NCBI RefSeq assembly: GCF_000422705.1 | Contig: NZ_AUGO01000003.1 | Location: forward strand, 248,001-312,000 | Length of the DNA stretch: 64,000 nt | Direction of reading: 5' to 3' | Source of the DNA: Flavobacterium soli DSM 19725 | Lineage (GTDB): Bacteria > Bacteroidota > Bacteroidia > Flavobacteriales > Flavobacteriaceae | Shown: positions 46,292 to 54,683 of the stretch, one piece after another | How the letters are laid out: each line of letters begins with the position of its first letter | Numbering within the stretch: position 1 is the first letter of the stretch | Program-made: the position numbers and the translations under genes | Notes under the pieces: model-generated | Database searches by the model: none | The model's input: the letters and a program-made list of their open reading frames with translations, nothing else | Told to the model about the DNA's origin: nothing

Positions 46292-47356
46292 TTATGATAA
46301 TTCGCCTCTCAATGAAGTTTCAAAAATAGTTTTGAAAACATTAGGGGAAACTTTTTGACCAATAAGGTACATCAGCTTGGTTATTGCTGTTTCGGTTGTA
46401 ATATCTTTCCCAGAGATTACTCCTATTTTTTTCATGGAAGTACTCGTTTCATAATGTCCCATACTGACACTTCCGGCCGAACATTGTGTTACATTCACGA
46501 TATGCAATCCTGATTTTATTGCTTTTTTCAAGGCATTGATAAACCATTCATCTGTTGGAGCATTTCCGGCTCCATACGTTTCCAGCACAACCCCTTTTAA
46601 ATTCGGGATATTGAAAATTGCCGTCAAAACATCTTCATTAATTCCTGGAAACATTTTCAAGATGACCACATTTGGATCCAGATCTTTATGAACCACTAGT
46701 TTTTTGGAATTGGTTTTAGACAAAAACAATTCCTTATTGAGCTTGATATGGACACCTGATTCCGCCAACGGAGGATAATTGGGAGACATAAAAGCATTGA
46801 AATGTTCAGCATTGATTTTGGTTGTTCGGTTACCTCTATATAGTTTGTATTCAAAATAAAGGCAAACTTCCCCAATAACTGGTTTGTTTTTATACTGCAA
46901 AGAAGCAATTTGAATAGCGGTAATCAAATTCTCTTTCGCATCTGTTCTCAAATCCCCAATTGGCAACTGAGAACCTGTAAACACTACTGGTTTTGCCAAG
47001 TTTTCGAGCATAAAGCTTAAGGCTGAAGCCGAATAGGACATCGTGTCTGATCCATGAAGTACCACAAAACCATCAAACAAAGCATATTTCTGCTCAATAA
47101 TCGATGCTATTTTTTGCCATTTCTCTGGATTCATATTCGAGGAATCGATTGGATGCTCGAAAGAATGGGTTTCAATTTCACAATCGAGCTGCTTCAACTC
47201 GGGAATCCTTTGCAACAATTTACTGAAATTGAAAGCTTTCAAGGCTCCCGTTTCAAAATCCTTCATCATTCCAATGGTTCCTCCTGTATAAATCAGAAGA
47301 ATATTGGGTCTTGAAAAAGTCCCTGATTTGGAGGCTAAGGGACTTTTAGATTGCAT
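46292..47356 (-). CDS. ansA: Type I L-asparaginase
   Basis: A 354-residue cytoplasmic-type asparaginase that hydrolyses asparagine to aspartate and ammonia. Catalytic residues are visible: Thr24 in the first signature (IYTGGTIGM), Asp104 and Thr105 in the second (VVLHGSDTMSYSA), and Lys141 (RTDAKENL). No signal peptide is present and the length is normal. Its start overlaps the end of the acyltransferase gene by 11 bp, indicating one transcript. Confidence 0.93.
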   Translation of the reverse strand: MQSKSPLASKSGTFSRPNILLIYTGGTIGMMKDFETGALKAFNFSKLLQRIPELKQLDCEIETHSFEHPIDSSNMNPEKWQKIASIIEQKYALFDGFVVLHGSDTMSYSASALSFMLENLAKPVVFTGSQLPIGDLRTDAKENLITAIQIASLQYKNKPVIGEVCLYFEYKLYRGNRTTKINAEHFNAFMSPNYPPLAESGVHIKLNKELFLSKTNSKKLVVHKDLDPNVVILKMFPGINEDVLTAIFNIPNLKGVVLETYGAGNAPTDEWFINALKKAIKSGLHIVNVTQCSAGSVSMGHYETSTSMKKIGVISGKDITTETAITKLMYLIGQKVSPNVFKTIFETSLRGELS

Positions 47357-48482
47357 TTTCGTATTTTGATTTGTTCACCACCGGATTAGCATACATGGCT
47401 AAAAAACCTTGCATTTCAACCGGATTATCTTCATCGATTCTAATCTCTAACCTTCTTTCGAAAAGTGATTTTTCCTTTTCAGTATATAAATGAGCATACT
47501 TGTTGGTTTTGTTCAAAATATCATAAGCGATATAATTCGTAGGCCAAAGCTTGTAACTGTTTAGGATAGAATCATCTATGGCTTGTGCCAATGCCTGAAT
47601 TTGCTTATTCGAATTATCAAAATTTGCTTTGATTTCGTCTATTTCTTGGTCTAAAACTTCTCCAACATGAATATGTATTCTTTTTTTCTGGCCCATGATA
47701 CCACTTAATAGCGTCATGAAATCTTCATTTTTTTCCTTGATGTAAATTTCATTATTGGCTTCAGCCATCAATTGTGGCATTTTTAATGCATCCGTAGGAT
47801 CATATTCATAGGAAATCGAAACCGGAACAATCTTTACCTTCTTGAAATAATCCATCAAATTGGCTTCATCAGATCCCATGGCAAGCATTTTCAAAACACC
47901 TTGATGTGTAGCGTCATTGCCATCTTTTGTTCTTCCTTCACGTTGGGCTATCCAAACCGAGCGGTTTTCGCGTAGCAAAAGTTGTCCAATATATTCCGAC
48001 AACAATTTAGAACTTTGCAACAATTCCCTTGGCGGAAGACCTCTCAAAACCAAAAAGTTACGGTTCAATTTAGATAACGTATAAAGAAACGATTTCTTCA
48101 CCAAATTGTCACCAATTGCCGAAGCTGTCATGATCAAACCATGATCAAAAAGACAAGCATTGAGCAAGGAAGTATCTAAAATGATATCCCTATGGTTTGA
48201 GATATAAAGATAGGAAGTGTTTTTATCTAACTTCTCAAAGCCAGATGTAGTAAGGCCTTCAGACGTTTTTTGGAGCACCTGAGTCAATGCCTGGTAAATA
48301 AAATTGCATTGAAAATCCCGAATAGAGTGCGTTTTTTTGAGTTGTTCTTTCCAAACCTCATCCTCCACATCTGGAAAAGCAAAATTCATCAGAGCCTTCA
48401 TCATCGGGTGGTGCACCACCTTCTGGATTGCTTCATTTATTTCCGAATCATAAAACGGCCGAATTGCGTCAAATTGCTGCAT
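47346..48482 (-). CDS. PlsC/GPAT-like acyltransferase
   Basis: A 378-residue acyltransferase of the glycerolipid family. The active-site histidine is His97 in YISNHRDIILD, a variant of the HX4D motif with one extra residue before the last Asp. The substrate-binding block is WIAQREGRTKDGN, followed by VPVSISYEYDPTDALK. It probably acylates a (lyso)phospholipid precursor at the inner membrane. It is longer than a typical PlsC and looks like the Bacteroidota family annotated as glycerol acyltransferase. It is coupled to ansA by overlap. Confidence 0.85.
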   Translation of the reverse strand: MQQFDAIRPFYDSEINEAIQKVVHHPMMKALMNFAFPDVEDEVWKEQLKKTHSIRDFQCNFIYQALTQVLQKTSEGLTTSGFEKLDKNTSYLYISNHRDIILDTSLLNACLFDHGLIMTASAIGDNLVKKSFLYTLSKLNRNFLVLRGLPPRELLQSSKLLSEYIGQLLLRENRSVWIAQREGRTKDGNDATHQGVLKMLAMGSDEANLMDYFKKVKIVPVSISYEYDPTDALKMPQLMAEANNEIYIKEKNEDFMTLLSGIMGQKKRIHIHVGEVLDQEIDEIKANFDNSNKQIQALAQAIDDSILNSYKLWPTNYIAYDILNKTNKYAHLYTEKEKSLFERRLEIRIDEDNPVEMQGFLAMYANPVVNKSKYENAI

Positions 48483-48547
48483 TTTTTTAGTTTAAAATTG
48501 GTAGAACAAAAGAACAAAATTTTATTGACATGCTTGTTCTCTTTTGA

Positions 48548-49315
48548 TTAAATCCCGAAAATTGCCTTTGAATTTTCGGTTGTAATTTCCGCAATTTTAT
48601 TGGGAGTTACTTTATAGATTTCGGCTAATTTAGTTATAACATTCACGATATAGCTGCTTTCATTTCTTTTTCCGCGATAGGGAATTGGAGCCAAATAGGG
48701 CGAATCGGTTTCTAAAACAATGTGTTTCAAATCGATTTTATCCAAAAACTGATCTATTTTTCCGTTCTTGAAGGTTACGACTCCGCCAATTCCGAGTTTC
48801 ATATTGCAGGAAATTGCCTGCAAAGCCTGTTCATAATTACCCGTAAAGCAATGAAAAATGCCCCATAATTCGGACGACTTTTCTTCTTCTAAAATTTCGA
48901 AGACTTCGTCAAAAGCATCCCTGCAATGAATATTGATGGGCAATTTATACTGTTTTGCCAATTGAATTTGTCGTCTAAAGGCAAATTGCTGTTCCTTCAA
49001 ATGGGTCTTGTCCCAAAACAAATCGATCCCGATTTCGCCAACGGCATAAAACTTCTTCTTAGACAATTCCGTTTCGACAAATGCAAGCTCTTCAAGATAA
49101 TTTTCCTTTACATAGGTAGGATGCAAACCCATCATCAGAAATACATTTTCGGGATAATCGGCTTCCATCTGATACATTTTATCGGTATAAGAAGAATCGA
49201 TCGAAGGCACAAATATTCGGGTAACACCATTATCAAAAGCACGTTGCATCATGTCCTTTCGGTCGTGGGCAAATTCTTCACTGTAAATATGGCTATGGGT
49301 ATCGGTAATGGTCAT
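48548..49315 (-). CDS. TatD-family metal-dependent nuclease
   Basis: A 255-residue TatD-type TIM-barrel hydrolase. Metal motifs are all present: ITDTHSHIYSEEF (HxH), GEIGIDLFWDKTH (Glu), INIHCRDAFDE (His), WGIFHCFTGN (His) and LETDSPYLAP (Asp). The family has 3'-5' exonuclease activity on DNA. The length is normal. It is upstream of the acyltransferase with a 65-bp gap. Confidence 0.93.
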   Translation of the reverse strand: MTITDTHSHIYSEEFAHDRKDMMQRAFDNGVTRIFVPSIDSSYTDKMYQMEADYPENVFLMMGLHPTYVKENYLEELAFVETELSKKKFYAVGEIGIDLFWDKTHLKEQQFAFRRQIQLAKQYKLPINIHCRDAFDEVFEILEEEKSSELWGIFHCFTGNYEQALQAISCNMKLGIGGVVTFKNGKIDQFLDKIDLKHIVLETDSPYLAPIPYRGKRNESSYIVNVITKLAEIYKVTPNKIAEITTENSKAIFGI

Positions 49316-49428
49316 ATTTAAATATAAAGTTGCAAAGATACAAAGTTGCCCAAAAAGAAAGGCTTTCCCTCACGAATATAAAGTTTTAGGGTAGTAATTC
49401 TAATTTCAACTATTTAAAAATTCAATCT

Positions 49429-49617
49429 ATGCCTCAAACAGACAGTCTTATACCTCAAAGAAACTGTATTGTGCCTCAAACGAACAGAACTATGCCTAGA
49501 ATGAACAAAACTATGCCTAGAATGAACAGAACTACGCCTCAAACGAACAGAACTATGCCCAAAACGAACAGAACTATGCCTCAAACAGACAAAATGTGTG
49601 CTCAAACAGACACTTTT
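49429..49617. repeat. Array of nine 21-bp imperfect tandem repeats
   Basis: Nine head-to-tail 21-base units with a consensus close to ATGCCTCAAACGAACAGAACT fill this stretch, with a few substitutions per unit. Because 21 is a multiple of three, frames stay open on both strands (a heptad such as MPQTNRT on the plus strand). A protein is not required to explain this. The array lies in the 458-bp gap between the TatD gene and the protease gene; the rest of the gap shows nothing. Confidence 0.85.
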
Positions 49618-49773
49618 ATAAAAACAGTGCTTTCAAGATAGTATGACACTACTATCCTACAAGTTGATGCATAAATGCTACTTGAAAGATTTAGTATTTA
49701 ATTTTGAAATATTTGAAACCAATTGCGTTATTTTTACTTTCTTTAAAAAAAACAACTGCTTTCATTTACGTTT

Positions 49774-50217
49774 ATGAAGAAAATACAAGAACTCCTCAAG
49801 AAGGAAAACTATAAGAAGATAAAATTTAAGGTGACCAAAACGCAGCACCTGTTGATAAAAGCTGAGATTAATGGCATTAAGGGAAATTTCATTCTCGACA
49901 CGGGAGCTTCAAACAGTTGTGTAGGGTTTGAATGTATCGAACTTTTTACATTAGTTGCCAAAAAGTCAAAAACAAAGGCAGCGGGAGCGGGAGCCGTAGG
50001 GATGCTGACACAGGTTTCGGAGAAAAACAGGTTGAAGCTGGGAATGTGGAAATGGCCGAGTTTCGACCTCATCATCTTTGATTTATCACATGTCAATCAG
50101 GCATTGGAGCAACATAAAACAAAGCCGGTACAAGGGATTATTGGAGCCGATGTTTTGTTAGAAGGGAAGGCAATTATTGACTACTCGAATAAATATTTGT
50201 ATTTGAGAAAGCTCTAA
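49774..50217 (+). CDS. Retropepsin-like aspartic protease
   Basis: A 147-residue single-domain clan AA aspartic protease. The active-site triad DTGAS is at 42-46 within FILDTGASNSCVG, and a second hydrophobic-hydrophobic-glycine element GIIGADVLL lies near 127-135. Like viral retropepsins it would act as a dimer. No signal peptide or membrane anchor is visible, so it is probably cytoplasmic. Its substrate is unknown. It ends directly against the convergent LuxE-like gene. Confidence 0.85.
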   Translation: MKKIQELLKKENYKKIKFKVTKTQHLLIKAEINGIKGNFILDTGASNSCVGFECIELFTLVAKKSKTKAAGAGAVGMLTQVSEKNRLKLGMWKWPSFDLIIFDLSHVNQALEQHKTKPVQGIIGADVLLEGKAIIDYSNKYLYLRKL

Positions 50218-51198
50218 TTACAACACCATCAGGTTACAACCCCGAATATCAGAATGATCAAAACGTCCCAATACTTCGAAAGAATTGTTGGGATATTTTT
50301 TGCCCAAATCCTGTGTGGCGATAAAGGAACAGGAGTTTATATTGGCCAAATCGATAACGTTGATACCTCCTGTTTTTCCGTTTTCTACATACGTCAAGGC
50401 GTCTTCGGTATCGCGAATGAGAATGTTCATCCAGGACGGGCATTCGAAAATTCCGTTTCCGAGGGAATAGGCTTGCGACAATAGCTCGGTCATTCCATAC
50501 TCCGAATGTATGGCTGTAACGCCAAATCCTTTGCAAAGTTGGTCGTGCAATTCCTCCCGAATCATTTCCTTTCGCCTGCCTTTCATGCCACCCGTTTCCA
50601 TAATGATGGTATTATTGAAATTGAACTTTCGCTTTTCTATCAAATCCAACAAGGCATAAGTAACCCCAATCAGTATTACATTTTGTTCTTGACTTTCGAG
50701 TTCGATTAACTTCTCGATCAATTCATCATGGTTATGCAAATAAAAACCGCTGTTTTCGTTATTTGATAGCTTGATAAGATCCTCCACCATATAAATCAGT
50801 GATGAACCTTGACGCTCCAGATAGGACGGAAGCAACGCCAAAACGGCATAATCCTCGATGTTGCCATAGAATTCAGAAAAAGCTTTCCGATAGCTTTCTT
50901 CGTAAAGCGTAACATCAGTAACCAGATGACGGCTTGTAACCATTCCTGTAGTTCCACTGCTTGTGAATATCTCCTGAACTGGATTTTCATCCGAAAGTAC
51001 CTCGTGACTCTTGAAAAACTGGATGGGCAGGAACGGTATTTCCTGTAATGCTTTCACACTTCCCTTCTCTACTTTCAATAATTCACAAAACTGACGGTAA
51101 ACGGCATTGTTGTCATATTGAAAACGAAACACCTTGAGGGCGATCTTTTCAAATTGCTTTTGGCTGGAAATGTTGAAGATGTCAGGAGTTGGGATCAA
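50218..51198 (-). CDS. LuxE/PaaK-like acyl-protein synthetase
   Basis: About 326 residues of an adenylate-forming enzyme related to LuxE, which activates an acyl or aryl acid. The nucleotide loop is IFTSSGTTGMVTSRH, and ETGGMKGRRKE plus HSEYGMTELLSQAYS are the later family motifs. I chose the TTG at 51198 (LIPTPDIFNISS) as the start. The longer ATG frame to 51240 begins inside a terminator hairpin and would cover the putative promoter. No lux partner genes are adjacent; in related Bacteroidota the gene also stands alone. Confidence 0.8.
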   Translation of the reverse strand: MIPTPDIFNISSQKQFEKIALKVFRFQYDNNAVYRQFCELLKVEKGSVKALQEIPFLPIQFFKSHEVLSDENPVQEIFTSSGTTGMVTSRHLVTDVTLYEESYRKAFSEFYGNIEDYAVLALLPSYLERQGSSLIYMVEDLIKLSNNENSGFYLHNHDELIEKLIELESQEQNVILIGVTYALLDLIEKRKFNFNNTIIMETGGMKGRRKEMIREELHDQLCKGFGVTAIHSEYGMTELLSQAYSLGNGIFECPSWMNILIRDTEDALTYVENGKTGGINVIDLANINSCSFIATQDLGKKYPNNSFEVLGRFDHSDIRGCNLMVL

Positions 51199-51211
51199 GT
51201 TTTTTTTTTTG

Positions 51212-51219
51212 CAAAAGTA
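51212..51219 (-). promoter_or_regulatory. Putative -7 promoter element for the LuxE-like gene
   Basis: On the minus strand TACTTTTG matches the Bacteroidota -7 consensus TAnnTTTG. A weak TTGG lies about 17 bases upstream where TTTG is expected. Transcription would begin about 8 bases before the TTG start at 51198, so the leader would be nearly absent. Confidence 0.35.
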
Positions 51220-51229
51220 AGAAAATAAA

Positions 51230-51256
51230 AAAAGCTCCAACGGTGTTGGAGCTTTT
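51230..51256 (-). terminator. Terminator of the decayed T9SS gene
   Basis: AAAAGCTCCAA pairs perfectly with TTGGAGCTTTT over a CGGTG loop, and on the minus strand a T run follows. It is 20 bp past the stop of the T9SS tail remnant, so it appears to be a leftover of that gene. Confidence 0.8.
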
Positions 51257-51275
51257 AGAGATTTTAAATTTAATT

Positions 51276-51450
51276 TTAGCTTTTGATTAGCTTTTCTGAA
51301 TGAATCTTTCCATCAGTAGTTTCAACTGATAAATATACATTCCTTTTGAAAAATTACTGTTATAAAATCTATAGATTTGACTGTTTTCAGCTTTTATAGT
51401 AGTAATCATTTTACCTTCGATTGAAAAAACTTTTAATTGATGCTTCAGAA
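51276..51450 (-). pseudogene. Remnant of a T9SS sorting domain
   Basis: On the minus strand one frame reads HQLKVFSIEGKMITTIKAEN and FSKGMYIY, and a neighbouring frame continues LSVETTDGKIHSEKLIKS to a stop at 51276. Together these form the second half of a type A T9SS tail broken by one frameshift. Upstream coding is absent, since stops appear and the DNA passes into the leader of the radical SAM gene. The gap from 51241 to 51550 otherwise holds only the terminator. Confidence 0.7.
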
Positions 51451-51550
51451 TCTAGCATATAGGTTTGTAAATATTTCTAGTTTCATCTTCAATACCCTTT
51501 TTTCTAAATTAATAATTACTTTTGATTAAAATAGAATTATAATTATTTGC

Positions 51551-52588
51551 ATGAAAGTATACAAAGTCCTTAAATTAAATCATTTAATAAAAAGTCATCG
51601 CATAAAATTCTTGGGATTATGGTTTCTAAACATGGCTAATAAAAGAACCATAGCTGTTTTTTTAGACCCTGTTTTAGCATGTAATTTTCGTTGTAAAATG
51701 TGCAATTTTAGTAATGACAGCTATGTTAAAGAAAAGATGAAAGGGATTTTGAAAGAAGAAGATCTTGAACAAATTGCAATGGCAAGTTTTAAAAATGCTT
51801 TAAAACTTCAAATAGGCTGTGCCGCCGAACCAACACTTTTTAACCATAACAAAAAGTTGATTGAAATAGCCAAACGGTATAAAGTCCCACATATTAGCAT
51901 GGTTACCAATGGTAATCTATTGACAAATGAAAGTATAGTTGATTATGTAAATGCTGGGCTAAATGAATTTATTATCTCCGTTCATGGGGTGACGAAAAAA
52001 ACGTATGAAAATTTTATGGAAAGAGGAAGTTTCGATTTATTTCATCAAACATTAGCCTTAATATCGGAACAAAAAAAGTCAAATCCCAAGTTGTTATTGC
52101 GTATAAACTATACTTTTAATGAAGATAATTTTTATGAATTGACAGATTTATTTACCTCATATAAGGACTATGCTATTGATGTTATACAGCTTAGGCCAAT
52201 AGATAAGGTGGGCGAAGGTACAGTTTACAATAATTATAGTCTAAAAAAAATAGAAATTGATTATAAAACCATTTCTAATAAATTAAAAATAGAAGCAGAA
52301 AAAAGTGCGATTACTTTAATATATCCTAGTTCTATTAGCCGAAACGAACAGCAAACATCAATTGTAGCAACAGCAAACAATAGTAATTATTTAATGCCTT
52401 TTGTGTTTTGTTATATATCCCCAAGATTTTATTGGAAAGAAGGCTTTGATTATAAAAATGAAACTTTTTTAGAATGGAAAAAACGGACAGGCTGGAACAA
52501 AGTATTGTTTAAAAACATCTTTACTTCTAAAAATAAATTAGGATCAATGAATAGAAATATACTTAATTACTCTATTGATGTAAATTAG
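51551..52588 (+). CDS. Radical SAM protein
   Basis: A 345-residue radical SAM enzyme with the 4Fe-4S motif ACNFRCKMCNF (Cys44, Cys48, Cys51). A GGE-like/SAM-binding middle region follows (LQIGCAAEPTLF, ISMVTNGNLLT, FIISVHGVTKKTYENF). No SPASM cysteine cluster is seen at the C-terminus. It resembles MoaA/SPASM-like proteins often placed in glycan or peptide modification clusters. The partner methyltransferase lies 25 bp downstream. The substrate is unknown. GC is low and the pair looks transferred. Confidence 0.85.
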   Translation: MKVYKVLKLNHLIKSHRIKFLGLWFLNMANKRTIAVFLDPVLACNFRCKMCNFSNDSYVKEKMKGILKEEDLEQIAMASFKNALKLQIGCAAEPTLFNHNKKLIEIAKRYKVPHISMVTNGNLLTNESIVDYVNAGLNEFIISVHGVTKKTYENFMERGSFDLFHQTLALISEQKKSNPKLLLRINYTFNEDNFYELTDLFTSYKDYAIDVIQLRPIDKVGEGTVYNNYSLKKIEIDYKTISNKLKIEAEKSAITLIYPSSISRNEQQTSIVATANNSNYLMPFVFCYISPRFYWKEGFDYKNETFLEWKKRTGWNKVLFKNIFTSKNKLGSMNRNILNYSIDVN

Positions 52589-52613
52589 TATAATCCTAAT
52601 ATAGCCAAACACC

Positions 52614-53552
52614 ATGAATTGGAGAATAAAAGCATCTTTACAAAAAATTTTAGCAGTAACCATGATAGGTGATAAGCTTAATCATCTGCCGGCTACTTTT
52701 AATAAAAACTACCATCGCAATGTGTTTTTATATCAAAGTCATGAATGCTTGCGAAAATTTAGTTATTGTAATTCTGTTATTAAAGAAAGAACGACTGCTT
52801 TAGAAATAGGGACAGGATATTCTATCCTATCTGCCGTTATATTGTCATTATTGGGGTTTAAAAAAGTCATCACGGTAGATATCACCCAAGACATTAGATT
52901 TTCAACATTTAAAAAACAGATAGGCTACATCGAAACGATGGAATTTCTAAATGAAATTTATTTAAAAAGCAGCTATACTAAAAGTGAAATAAATGACCTG
53001 ATTGCCATAATAAAGAAAGAGAAATCATTTGCATCGCTTTTCGAGTCCTTAAACATCATTTATATCGCTCCCTATAGGTTTGACGATATTGAAAACCATT
53101 CGGATAGTTTTGACTATATTTCTTCGCAAGTGGTTTTAGAACACATACCGCCTGATGTCTTGGACACCCTATTTGAAAAAACTAAAAAGTGGTTAACGCA
53201 GGATGGCTTTGGCGTACATACAATAAATTTTATAGACCATTTCGCCAATCCTGGTTTTTTTCAAGACAAGTCCATTTCAGAGTTTAATTTTTTGAAATAT
53301 TCTGATAAATATTGGTCCTTTTGGGCAGGTAATTCAATTGCATACACTAATAGGCTTTCTTATTTATATTATTTAGAACTTTGCAGCAAACACAACCTAA
53401 CAGTAATTAATTTCATAGGAGAAAATTATAGGGATAGGGTTGAACTAAATATAAATTTAGTTCACAATGATGTCATTAAAAAATATAGAAACATAGCCAA
53501 TCCTGATGAATTGACAAGATTTCAAAGAGGCACATTAATAATAAAGGAGTAA
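52614..53552 (+). CDS. Class I SAM-dependent methyltransferase
   Basis: A 312-residue methyltransferase. The SAM-binding motif is ALEIGTGYSILS (residues 62-73), followed by KKVITVDITQD as the acidic end of strand 2 and YISSQVVLEHIPPDVL as the motif IV/post region. It follows the radical SAM gene with a 25-bp gap. The C-terminal third (FWAGNSIAYTNRLSYLYYLE) could bind the substrate, which I cannot name. A long inverted repeat overlaps its 3' end. Confidence 0.8.
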   Translation: MNWRIKASLQKILAVTMIGDKLNHLPATFNKNYHRNVFLYQSHECLRKFSYCNSVIKERTTALEIGTGYSILSAVILSLLGFKKVITVDITQDIRFSTFKKQIGYIETMEFLNEIYLKSSYTKSEINDLIAIIKKEKSFASLFESLNIIYIAPYRFDDIENHSDSFDYISSQVVLEHIPPDVLDTLFEKTKKWLTQDGFGVHTINFIDHFANPGFFQDKSISEFNFLKYSDKYWSFWAGNSIAYTNRLSYLYYLELCSKHNLTVINFIGENYRDRVELNINLVHNDVIKKYRNIANPDELTRFQRGTLIIKE

Positions 53553-53579
53553 TTCATTACTTTATTATTAATGTGCCTC
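53527..53579. repeat. 20-bp perfect inverted repeat across the methyltransferase stop
   Basis: GAGGCACATTAATAATAAAG at 53527-53546 is repeated exactly in reverse complement at 53560-53579, with 13 bases between that include the stop codon. It may serve as a plus-strand terminator or reflect an inverted duplication of the gene end. It lacks a T run after it. Confidence 0.8.
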
Positions 53580-53589
53580 AATAAAACAA

Positions 53590-53617
53590 AAAAGCCTCAA
53601 CGTTACTTGAGGCTTTT
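53590..53617 (-). terminator. Terminator of the T9SS-cargo gene
   Basis: AAAAGCCTCAA pairs with TTGAGGCTTTT over a CGTTAC loop. Read on the minus strand a T run follows, about 20 bp after the stop of the gene ending at 53638. It may also stop plus-strand transcription. Confidence 0.8.
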
Positions 53618-53637
53618 GAAATATAGTTAAATTGGAA

Positions 53638-54576
53638 TTATTTGATCACCAATTTTCTTGTAGCTGTTTTTCCTTCTTCAGTAATTTTAACGATATAAAC
53701 ACCTCCGTTTAAGTTAGAAACGTTTACTGTATTGTTAGTTGTAGCTTTCAATACTTGTTTTCCTAGTACATCGTAGATCACAACTTCTTTAGAAGAGTTT
53801 GCATCTGTGTTGATGTACAATTTTCCATCAACAACTGGGTTTGGATATACTTTTAAACCCTGGATTGAGTTAAATTTTCCAGTTGATAATACTGCAGCAA
53901 ATGTTGTTGCAATTTCCAGATTGTCAACTTCTACAGATGGTGTTTCAGTTGGACTATCCTGTCTTAAAAAGAAACTAACAATAGAGGTCAAGTCAGAACC
54001 TGTATGAGTATCAGTCAATAGAGGAGATGCTTCATCATTAGTTGAAGGGTTTATCCACAATTTAGTTGTATCATCACTTGTTCCTTCTCCAAATGTATAA
54101 GCAACAACTACATCATAACTTGTTCCTGTGGTGTATGTATCAGTAGTGTAAGTAGTATTTGCTGCAGTACCAGTTCTAGTTTCAATACCTAAATTAAAAG
54201 TATTATCATCAACTCTCTTAGACCATAATGTTCCCCCAAAAGTTGTATTATTCTGTGCAAAACCAGCAAGATAACCTCCATTTGCTTCAGTTACACCAGC
54301 CATCGACAAAACAGTTAACGTAAACTTAAAGTAGATAGTTCCGCTTGATTGAGGAGTTATAAAAACTTGACAATCTGTACCTCCTCCATCAAATGCAACT
54401 TTAGTTCCATCTAATATTATATGATCAGTTGCGTTTGCAGTTCCAACAACAGACCAAGGTGCTGTTTCGTGTAAATTTCCCGCCGGATAGCTGAAAGTAT
54501 CAGAAAATGGTAAAGAAACCTGTGCAAATCCAGTTGCCGTTATTGCAACAGCTAATAAAGTGTAAAGTTTTTTCAT
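53638..54576 (-). CDS. Secreted T9SS cargo with a concanavalin-like body
   Basis: About 312 residues from MKKLYTLLAVAITATGFAQ, which gives a clean signal peptide; an upstream ATG would add 22 residues. The body opens LPFSDTFSYPAGN and is all beta (LWSKRVDDNTFNLGIETRTG, SPTETPSVEVDNLEI), like LamG or similar sandwich folds in secreted adhesins. The tail is a complete type A sorting domain (LKVYPNPVVDGKLYINTDAN ... VYIVKITEEGKTATRKLVIK). It should be exported through SprA and anchored or released at the surface. The ligand is unknown. Confidence 0.85.
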   Translation of the reverse strand: MKKLYTLLAVAITATGFAQVSLPFSDTFSYPAGNLHETAPWSVVGTANATDHIILDGTKVAFDGGGTDCQVFITPQSSGTIYFKFTLTVLSMAGVTEANGGYLAGFAQNNTTFGGTLWSKRVDDNTFNLGIETRTGTAANTTYTTDTYTTGTSYDVVVAYTFGEGTSDDTTKLWINPSTNDEASPLLTDTHTGSDLTSIVSFFLRQDSPTETPSVEVDNLEIATTFAAVLSTGKFNSIQGLKVYPNPVVDGKLYINTDANSSKEVVIYDVLGKQVLKATTNNTVNVSNLNGGVYIVKITEEGKTATRKLVIK

Positions 54577-54683
54577 TTGTGTTTTTTTTAAAATTTTATA
54601 GTGCAAAGATAGGGAGTATTTTGCAAGTTTTTCAACATCCAATGTGAAAAAATTATTAAATTATAACATTTTAAGAAATCAAA

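Noticed and set aside
49429..49617. CRISPR array
   Set aside because: The 21-base units follow one another directly with no unique spacers, and no cas gene is in the window.
49429..49641. Plus-strand frame of 70 codons over the 21-bp repeats as a protein gene
   Set aside because: The frame stays open because the unit length is a multiple of three; the opposite strand is open for the same reason, and no start context or conserved end supports translation.
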